Origin: Gigaspora margarita
Taxonomy: Eukaryota > Glomeromycota > Glomeromycetes > Diversisporales > Gigasporaceae
Length of the DNA: 64,000 nucleotides
Assembly: GCA_009809945.1 (NCBI GenBank)
Contig: WTPW01001098.1
Location: forward strand, 1-64,000
Direction of reading: 5' to 3'
The notes beneath the pieces are model-generated. The model saw only the letters and a program-made list of their open reading frames with translations. It was not told the origin of the DNA and made no database searches. The first letter of the stretch is position 1. Every line of letters begins with the position of its first letter. Shown here piece by piece: positions 55,998-64,000 of this stretch. The translations under genes were made by a program, and so were the position numbers.

Positions 55998-56251
55998 GGC
56001 CGTTTGAAGTTGCTTCTTTGGTTAACATCACTTTTCCAGGTCTCTCAGGAGGGGGGAGGGGGGTAAAATAAAACGAACATATAAAACGAACATATAAAAA
56101 TGAACAAGGATGTGCCAATTTCATTAGTTGATATAAATCAGGTGACTGGTGAGAGTCATACAGCATTTTGATTGGCTGTCCATTTTCGGGGGAGGTGGGA
56201 AAGACTTCAGCTAGGGGGTGATATTAACCAAAAAATTAACTTCAAACGGTC
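55998..56251. mobile_element. PIF/Harbinger-like MITE, GGCCGTTTGAAGTT ends
   Basis: 254 bp with ends GGCCGTTTGAAGTTGCTTC and inverse (aacttcaaacggtc), flanked by TAA (55995-55997, 56252-56254). The inner arms carry ggttaacatcac and its complement and G-rich tracts. The minus frame at 55951-56166 is incidental. Confidence 0.82.
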
Positions 56252-56254
56252 TAA

Positions 56255-57050
56255 TACAATTATTAAAGTATAATATGTTGCATCTTGGATGAATTATTGT
56301 TAGATGGTACTCAGCGAAGTTTAAAATAGAGTAGAAAGCAGATCTGGTTGCTTAAATTTGTACGGCACTATCTATTACAAAGATATATCTAAACACAATA
56401 TGTATACTATCAGAAATTCCAATTCAACAATAGTTCACTTTATTAAGTAAAATTTCCCATCCAATAACTATGCTATAAAAGTGGGTTGGTACATTATTAC
56501 TAGAGCCATAAACTGCGGACTCTTATCCTATGATTTATACATAGTGATATTTAATGGCTTAATTTTAATTTATACTCAGGTACGTACGTACATACGTACG
56601 TATACTTCAAAGAGAACTACCTGAAGGTATGTATGTAACACATATACATAAATGTATATTGCAGTTCAAACAACGTAGCCCATAGTTCAGTACTCTGAAT
56701 ATAGTACTAATTAATATAAATACCCGGATACAAGAGTTAGCAGTTTATGATATTTTTGATGGTCAGTCAGTAAGCATCCCTACCGCTTGATTTTCCCGTT
56801 TAAGAAAGGCTACTTTAAAACAATGCAAATCATTTTTAATACGTAGCAAATTTAGACATTTATTTGTTTTTCTGTTTTCACTTTGTGAGATTTGTACCAC
56901 ACATATTAATAATCTCAAAAAATGTAATACATAGTTGTGTAGCTATTGACTCTATTCGCCAATGCTGTTGTTACACAAATTGTAATATGTAGTTATGTAA
57001 AAAACACTATATAATAATGGCATAGCACAGCAAAATTATTTAAAGTTCGT
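56255..57050. other. No gene; short palindromic repeats
   Basis: Contains acgtacgtacatacgtacgt-type palindrome at 56581-56602. Otherwise AT-rich DNA with nothing recognised. Confidence 0.45.
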
Positions 57051-57051
57051 T

Positions 57052-57260
57052 ATTGTTAGGGTAAGGGTTAGGGTAAGGGTTAGGTTTAGAAGTTAAAAAG
57101 AGATTTTATATTGTAAAATTGCCCAACTAAAACTTTTTGTTAGAGCACTAAAGGTGGTTTCTTATACGGATTGTCGATAAATAAACGATTTTTGGCAAAA
57201 CGAACATTTGTTTTGAATTTTTCTGATCATGTTACATTACACCTGATCGTGAAATCTGAT
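57052..57260 (+). repeat. Telomere-motif-headed repeat, copy 3
   Basis: Begins gttagggtaagggttagggt and continues aagggttaggtttagaag, then aaactttttgttagagcact and ttacacctgatcgtgaaatc. Same block order as copies 1, 2 and 4. Confidence 0.65.
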
Positions 57261-57479
57261 TCGTAGTTAGGCAATATGCGCCACAGTTGTGCCACCAATC
57301 TGGCACACATTTCAGACGTGCATAATAATGATAATAATATTTAATTTTGATTGGCTAATAACATGATCGATTCCGATCCAGCCGACCATGTTTCTGATGC
57401 ACTCCGACGCATCTGACCCAGAATTTTGGACCCTGCACACAGTGCACCCCGCATCAAAAATAAACGCCCTATTATTTTT

Positions 57480-58140
57480 TAATTTTTTTATTTTATTTCT
57501 ACAAAAACACCAACACTAACTTTTGGCACTTTGCAAGAAATCTAACAACCTTTCGAAACTATGCACAAGCCAATTTAGCCTTCTGACACATTGCAAGAAC
57601 ACACAACTGATTTTACCAACAATTTTTAAATTTCGAAGAACACCTTTTTAAAGAAATAAAGGTTTAGTTAGTGCTTCATTTTTTTTCGCTTAACGTTTTT
57701 GTTCTTTTTGTTTTTGTTTTTGTTTTTTTTTATTTTTTATTTTTTTTTATTAATTTATTTTATTCTGGCACTTTGTGAGAAAAATAACCTAGGCTTTTTC
57801 GACACTTTGCAAGCAAACCCAGACTTTTCCAGCACTTTGCAAGAACATATACAACTTGATTTCGGCAATGTTGTCACGAACTTTACTTTAGAGAAATAGA
57901 GATTTGGGTTTTATTTTTTTTATTCAGTTTGTTTATATTTCATTTTTTTTGTTTGTTTTCTTTTTACTTATTTCTTTAATTTTTATTTTTTTTTATTTAT
58001 TTCTGCACTTTGAGAAAACCTTCAATGATTTCAAAATTGCAAGAATATAAACTTAAAGAAATAGAAAATTTGGGGGCTTTGTTTATTTTTTTTATTTAGT
58101 TTGTTTACATTTTTGTTTTTCGTTTGTTTTACCCTTCTGA
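57480..58140. repeat. GCACTTTGCAAG tandem repeats with T-rich spacers
   Basis: The anchor gcactttgcaag recurs near 57536, 57774, 57802, 57832 and 58004, interleaved with gaaataaaggtttag-like blocks and long T-rich tracts (ttgtttttgtttttt). It gives at least three ~190-bp units. The frames 57699-57899 and 58124-58441 are repeat artefacts. Confidence 0.6.
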
Positions 58141-58399
58141 GAAATGTTTTTTTTTATTTTTCACTTCTTTGAAGTATTTAGAAAAAGAGAGTGAAACAAA
58201 GGTTATAGCCAAAACAAAAGAAATAACCAAAGTGAAGACAATAGAAAACAAAGATGCGAAGATAATAGCTAACTGTAGGATGAATGAAAATAAGTGTGTA
58301 GGGTTAGTTTTTTATAGGACTAGAAATACCAGTCTAAAAAATTTCGCTCATTATGTGGTTCCAGTAAAAAAAATTTTGCTAGAAAAAAAAACATTTCGC

Positions 58400-58610
58400 T
58401 ATAAGGTTAGGGTTAGGGTGTTGCTAATAGGTTGGGATTAGAAGGTATTTTATACCAAAATTTTGCAAGGAAAACTTTTAATTAGTACGCAGAAGGCAGT
58501 TTCATAGGCGAAATTTTGTGTTATGAGCGATTTTTCATTTATTTTTGTTTCTTGAACTTTTCACATTACACCTGATCTTGAATTCTGATTGGCTAGCGAA
58601 ATTTTTTAGA
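58400..58610 (+). repeat. Telomere-motif-headed repeat, copy 4
   Basis: Begins aaggttagggttagggtgtt, then taggttgggattagaaggta, accaaaattttgcaagg, acgcagaaggcagtttcat and ends acacctgatcttgaattctg. The best match to copy 2. Confidence 0.65.
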
Positions 58611-59524
58611 CTGATATTTTAAATACTGTTTTAGTTTTTTGTATATAGTAATAGAATTAGATACGACAAAGTGCGAAAGTAGTTTAAAATATTTGTAAGT
58701 ATTTAAAATAATATGTAATAATGTAAAAATAATACTGTAAAGAATGTATAATATTTAAAATATAATATATAATAAAATATGTAATATTGTTTAAAAATTT
58801 TTAAATATAATTAAAATTTAATAATAAATAAAAAAATATAAAATTTATATTAAATTGCGAAACTGTGCGAAATATTGCAAAAACCTGTAAAAAAGCGTGA
58901 TTATGTGAATATGTATATCGTTTATTTATTTTTTAAAAAATTTTGAAAATTTGTGAAAATTTGCAAAATATTGCGAAACAATATGAAAATATCAAAATAT
59001 TACCTCCTGCGCGCATTAGTTTATTGATCTGCATAAGTACGTGACCCCTGTAGAGGGGTAATTTGCAATTTTTTTATTTGCAATATATTTCAAAATATTT
59101 CGAAATAATAACCATAATATTGCCGTAATATGATGTAATATATTACGTAATAAATTGTATAAAATGTAAGATTTTTGTTATATTACGGGCTGTAATATCT
59201 TACGTAAGATTACGTATATATAATTCACTGATGTAGTAGTATTGCATTTTTTATAATATTTTTTATTTATTAAAATAATACAGAGTTATATAATTTATAT
59301 ATCAATATACAATATAAAATTTTTGACTAATGTACCATATTCTAACTATACTATCTTGTATAATAAATATTACAAAACTGTTATAAGATCATATTATTAT
59401 ATGCTTTTTGTTTATAGCAAGTACATATTTTACATTCAATAAAAAAAAAAAACTATAAAATAAAGTTAATTTTCTACTTTGAAAAGAAAAAAAATCATTT
59501 TATCAAAAGAATTGAAGCTTACTA

Positions 59525-59709
59525 CAGTCAACATCCCTTACAATCACCAATTTGGTTACATATGAACTTTTATCAAAAATGTGCTTATAAATAGGTTGTG
59601 CTTTTATAGAGGTCTTTTTTTATATATTTAATAGTAAATTGTCTTTAAAAAAATGTGATATAGTATTATGATGTGATTGTAGTGAGGTAATTGTATGGAG
59701 GGTTAACTG
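59525..59709. mobile_element. TA element, CAGTCAAC family, copy 2
   Basis: 185 bp with ends CAGTCAACATCCCTTACAAT and inverse (ggagggttaactg), flanked by TA. Diverged relative of 28874-29047. Confidence 0.7.
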
Positions 59710-59851
59710 TATTTTATAATTTTTTATTTAGATTCAAATTTCAAATTTCTATTTATATTCTAACTTAGTAAAAGTTATACCAAAAAAAATTATTAGTTTT
59801 ATCTTTACAAAAAGGAATTTGAACCCAAAACAAAAAGAATAAAATCTAATA

Positions 59852-60034
59852 CAGTCATCTTCCTCTATAATCACAAGGTTTGTTTTACATAAAAAAGATG
59901 TGATTATAAAATTTTAATAGTAATGTGATTATATAAAGTTTTTTTAATAAGTAAATCGCCAATATTTTTCAAAAAATAGTGCTTATAAAGAGGGTGTGAC
60001 TATATAGGAGGATGACTGTAGAGGAGGATGACTG
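59852..60034. mobile_element. TA element, CAGTCATCTTCC family, copy 3
   Basis: Ends CAGTCATCTTCCTCTATAAT and inverse aggaggatgactg; flanked by TA. The last 16 bp (gaggaggatgactgta) are duplicated, giving two possible right ends (60018 and 60034). Confidence 0.7.
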
Positions 60035-60319
60035 TACTTATTGCTTATCAGACTTTCATAATTTCTTGTTCAAATTGTTTAGATTTGAATCCTCAAGTGT
60101 CCAATTTATAGTTAACTATTTTATAAAATAAAAAAGAATATGTTAACTCTAATTCAGAAACAAAAATCAGAATAAAAATAAAAATCAAGTACTTATTATC
60201 TATCGTTAAAGTCAAGTTCCTGGTTCATGATTCAACTAAATACTAAAAAAAAAATATTAGTTCATATTTTTTTTAAAAAAAAAAAAAAATTGCCCAGAAC
60301 TAAAAAAATGCTCAAAACT

Positions 60320-60680
60320 ATTATTACCTATTCAATTGTTGAATCTGTATTATTTTACCGATAATCACTTTACAGATACTCTATTTTACTAACAAATTAT
60401 TTACTAACAAGTTCATTTTTACTAATAGTACATTTCACTAAAACTCATTTCATTAACAAGTTGTTTTCTATAAAGCATACTAACTTTAACCCTAATTTTA
60501 TCCTAACTCTATCCTGATCCTAATGACAATAACCAGAATTACTTTGCCAGTAAAATGAGCTACAATGAAATAAACTGTCAGTAAAATAAATGTGTTAGTA
60601 AATAATTTGTCAGTAAAATGAGGTATTTGTGAAGTGATTGTTGGTAAAATAATTGCTACCCCAACTGTTGCAATCCAAAT
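60320..60680. mobile_element. Word-array element with TTTACTAACAAG words
   Basis: Left ttattttaccgataatcact and right agtgattgttggtaaaataa are inverted. In between, words such as ttttactaacaagtt and their complements (gtcagtaaaataa) are reiterated. A degenerate CCCTAA patch (taaccctaattttatcctaa) is near 60486-60520. The exact ends and target duplication are not resolved. Confidence 0.5.
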
Positions 60681-61478
60681 CTATAAAACTATTTGATATT
60701 ATTATTTGTAAATAGATAATATGAATATTTGTAAGGACCATGTTATTAATCATCTGATTATTTTTTATTAGAGGCCTACTTCCTTCCTCTCTCTTTAATA
60801 TAGATTTGGACAGGTTCATATATAATTTCAACATTTTTATCCCTCTCCCCCTAAAAAATTATCTGATTTTTGTCACTCCTCTAATAGTATGAGTAATCTA
60901 ATATTATACTGTACTGTTACTTTATAATTTTATAATTTAATTACAAAAAACTGAAGTTTAATAAAAGAAACATTTTCTAAATAAATATCTAAAATATATA
61001 AATAACATATCTTTGTACTAGCAAAATATTATATAGAACTTTATTTGTCTACTTGTCTTATTAAAATAAATAAAAAAGATATATTTTATATGTAGTTTGG
61101 ATCAAATTAGCAATGGCCTAAAATATTCTAGCCCAAATGCATGTGTTTTACTAAGAAAGTTATTAATTTGAATAAAAAAAAGTTTATTTGAGTAATAGAT
61201 TTTATGGATAATATTCTATTAAATTAAAAAATCAGAAGTTATGTTTTTTTAAATATAGTATAGTTTATTATAAGATCAAGATGATGTTTTGACCATTTGC
61301 TATAATTAATTTCTACTATATAATTATATAAAATTATACTCTTAATTTGCAATCTGCCTCTTAAGTAATTTTATCTATTTAACAAATAGGAGATTATAGA
61401 TATCTCCTGTAAAAGATGCATCTTTCCAGGAGATATATCTCTTACTTGGTATACTAATGCCAGATTAGAGATTGGTTT
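60681..61478. other. AT-rich repeat DNA, no gene
   Basis: Includes the second copy (60735-60880) of the repeat at 1170-1330. The remainder is AT-rich without recognisable structure. Confidence 0.5.
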
Positions 61479-61935
61479 TAAGGGTTGGACCTATTCAAAA
61501 AAACCTTATTCAGATTAACCGTTGGTTAAATTATTTGGTTATCCAGATATATCTGAATTATCTGGATTATCTGAGTGAACAAATAAGATCATGGATAATA
61601 TATAGCCTATACATGTATTAATTTAATCAGAGTTGGGTTATATTATGCAATTAATCTAGCTTTTGGACATATACCAGGTTTGTAGTATCCAAAATGATTT
61701 ATGACAATTAATTATAATTTTATTTTCAAAGAATCTTAAAGTTATTTCTACTTGGTTCATGTTCTTTTATTTTGAAAAGTATAATTTCCTTTGCTTATTC
61801 ATCTATGGTATTGTTGCTTGAGTAATTACCTGATTAATCTACTTAGATAGGTTTACTCGGGTAACAAATATTTTAACCAGATATCCGTTGTATCTGTGAG
61901 TTAACTGGGTAGCCTTTATTCAGATCCAACTCTTA
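61479..61935. mobile_element. hAT-like element with GGATAACC words
   Basis: 457 bp, ends TAAGGGTTGGACC and inverse (ggatccaactctta written as GATCCAACTCTTA). Words such as ccagatatatctgaattatc and gggtaaccagat-like variants fill both subterminal regions. The 8-bp flanks ATTTGGTT-like and GTCAGTTT-like do not match well, so the copy is old or mis-bounded. Confidence 0.5.
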
Positions 61936-63170
61936 GTCAGTTTATCCTGCACCTCTCAATATAAACAATAATTATCAAAGATTAATAATCATTGTTTTTT
62001 TCTACTTATTATTGTTTTTTTTTAGCTTGTTGCTTTTCGTTGTTAGTATCATTAGTGTCTTGTCATCACTGGTGTCTTGTACAGTTAACTCTCACAATAG
62101 TTATATCTTAAAAACGGGCATGATATGTGATTATAGTAAGATTGTGACTAATATGAGATAATTATTTTAATAAGTTTTATCTTCAAAATAAGAGTAAAAG
62201 TGTAGTCCTAAGTATTTAGTTAATTCAAAATATTTGTCCTTATAAAAATTATTTATTGAATTTACTTTGACTTCATATAATTAAATCATAAATTGTTGGT
62301 CACTTTCTATGACTACCATAGTTTTCAATAAAATTCAATTTTGCTCTAGTATAAGAATTAGAGAAAGAAAGATTGAACCTTTAAGTAGAAGTCCTTTATA
62401 TAAAATTTATAGATTAATTAATCTATTGATTACCTTATTTATCAAACTCATGATTGATTGCTAAAACCTGTGACATCACATAATACTCATTAAGAGTCTT
62501 ACTAATTAAAATCAAATATACCTGATACCAAACTCCACTATACTAAAAGAAAAAAAGTCTTATTAGTAACTCATATAAGAGAAATAAGAAATAGAAATAG
62601 TAGTAGCTGAAGCCACAAGTGATGCTACAGCAAGACCCAACAAACCTTGAGACCTGAACCAAGGTTTTAAAAGCCTTGAACAATTGAAATATAGTGTTTT
62701 TAATATATATATATAAACTAATAATTTTATTAGAAGTTACATATATTATAATATGATTATAGTGAGCAATATTTATAAAGGTATTTTATATATTAAATAT
62801 AAAATCTTATGTGGTAGTGACTATTATAAAATCTACCGTAAATTACTATGCAAGGGACCCCCCATGATCGGTACTCCCCTTGATTTGTACCAGGTACGTT
62901 TCAAGGTCACTCAACATAGATTTTGTAGGAGACCCGGATACAAATCAAAGACTAAGTAAATCCTATCTTTTTTTTTTTTTTTTTGCTAATACAACCCTTT
63001 TTTTTTTGTTTAAATTTTATCTTGCAAGTATCATACATAATTTTTGCAATCGGTATAAAATTAATGAACTTAATAATTTATTTTTGTAAAGAAAAAATAA
63101 TTTATAAAAACTAATTAACGAACGTAATAATTTATTTAATAAACTATTTTCAAACTTTTTAATTTTAAAG
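61936..63170. other. Decayed repeats, no gene
   Basis: Contains a left-end remnant of the CAGTCAAC family (from 62092: cagttaactctcacaatag) and a GC-richer patch at 62855-62950 (gatttgtaccaggtacg; gacccggatacaaatc) whose parts recur inverted at 42110-42340. No gene is supported; the frames 62753-63089 overlap this patch. Confidence 0.45.
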
Positions 63171-63177
63171 ACTAGAA

Positions 63178-64000
63178 ACTGGGAACCGGTGTACGTCTGG
63201 AGCGTTAAAATTTATAATAATATATATTTTTGTAATAAAATTATTTTTTATTTTTTTTTTATATATTTTTATAACAAATTGTTTTATATATATATATATA
63301 TATTTTTATAATAACTTTATTTATTTTTTTATATTTTTTTAAATTTTTTTTTATTTTTTTTATTTTTTTTTATTTTTTTTTTATTATTTTATTATTATTT
63401 TTTTTTATTATTTTTTTTTATTATTTTTTTTAGAATTATTATGCATTGCACCACTGGTTATAGTTAACCATTATAATAAATGGTTAACGATAACCAGTTA
63501 ATTCTGAATTTTGATTTTGCTAGTTACACAGATCACTACATATAAGTATAATTTTTTTTGTTTACAATCATCCTTTTTTTTTTTTTTTTTTGCTACAGTA
63601 CTAATTAGGTCTTCTTTTTGTAGCATTAGTGTCATTGGTGTTGCCATTACTGGTGCTTTTTGATCGTTGTTGCCATTATTGGTGCTCTTTGATCATTGCC
63701 GTTAGTGCCTCCGTTGTTAGTGCTTTTGGTTGTCCCTACTAGTGCCAGTATTATTGTTTGCTAGAATTTCGATGGTGGGTCATGTTCGCGGTTATTAATT
63801 TTGCTTATTTTGGGGTTGCTGTATACTAACGTTGTCTTTTAGTATAGTTGTCATTACTGGTATTGATGTTGTTGCTTGCTGGTATTTTAGTGGTGGGGCA
63901 TGTTCACGTTTATTAGCTTGTTTGTTTTGGTGCTGTTGTATACTAATATCGCTTTCTAGTGTAGTTGTTGACTGTCAGTGTTATAGTTTAATGGTCGCTG
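63178..64000. mobile_element. Partial copy of the CTGGAGCGTTAAAATTT family
   Basis: The edge gggaaccggtgtacgtctgg, then agcgttaaaatttata, matches 25298-25335. It is followed by the same kind of T/A tract and, from 63600, a low-complexity array (gtgttgccattactggtgct variants). The window ends inside it, so its other end is unseen. Confidence 0.5.

Larger units (their letters stand above)
50286..59238. mobile_element. Candidate ~9-kb element carrying the MULE gene
   Basis: 50286-50410 and, inverted, 59080-59238 share tacatcag, then gtaatcttatgtaag, ttacaaaccgtaatata and tattacgtaatat. Both sides also carry atttcgaaatatttcgaaa word arrays. A second copy of the left arm (accaagct-gatcagtaaatctg) follows the gap. 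No target duplication could be identified, so the two arms may instead belong to two separate solo elements. Confidence 0.4.

Overview
The window looks like AT-rich, repeat-dense nuclear DNA of an arbuscular mycorrhizal fungus (Glomeromycotina, Rhizophagus-like). This is inferred from short GT-AG introns in otherwise ordinary fungal housekeeping genes, from FAR1/MULE-type transposase and gag/integrase relics resembling those I associate with Rhizophagus, and from very low GC. No species call is possible without a database search.

Only one compact block carries intact host genes. On the minus strand, 8326-13411 is a 20-exon importin-7/8 type nuclear transport receptor (1047 codons). It is divergently arranged, across a 235-bp shared promoter, with a four-exon multi-pass membrane protein of unknown function (13647-15214, plus). 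Downstream lies a nine-exon TRAPPII subunit Trs65-like gene (18013-21273, plus). In all three models the exon phases chain without a break and the summed exons are divisible by three.

Everything else is mobile-element strata. 1-7.8 kb: foldback elements, hAT-like elements with 8-bp target duplications, a tailed retroposon and a 5'-truncated LINE end. 22.8-38.6 kb: relics of Ty3-like retroelements (integrase on minus; gag and protease on plus) cut apart by hAT-like, PIF/Harbinger-like and TA-inserting elements, with an assembly gap at 25612-26107. 39-45.3 kb: nested inverted-repeat elements containing a ~190-bp tandem hairpin array and low-complexity arrays. 46.4-49.6 kb: a long palindromic element invaded by a truncated LINE, itself invaded by a hAT-like element. 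50.3-59.2 kb: long similar inverted ends enclosing a broken FAR1/MULE transposase gene with promoter-proximal tandem repeats. 59.2-64 kb: more small elements.

Two patterns deserve most attention. (1) A ~33-bp double-hairpin element occurs about six times, mostly inside retroelement coding sequence, and reads in frame as a short peptide of the type SRPKGLLLCN; it behaves like a coding-compatible mini mobile element. (2) Many hAT-like elements have subterminal regions built from a reiterated short word that is the same at both ends of one element but different between elements. No rRNA, tRNA or CRISPR was recognised.
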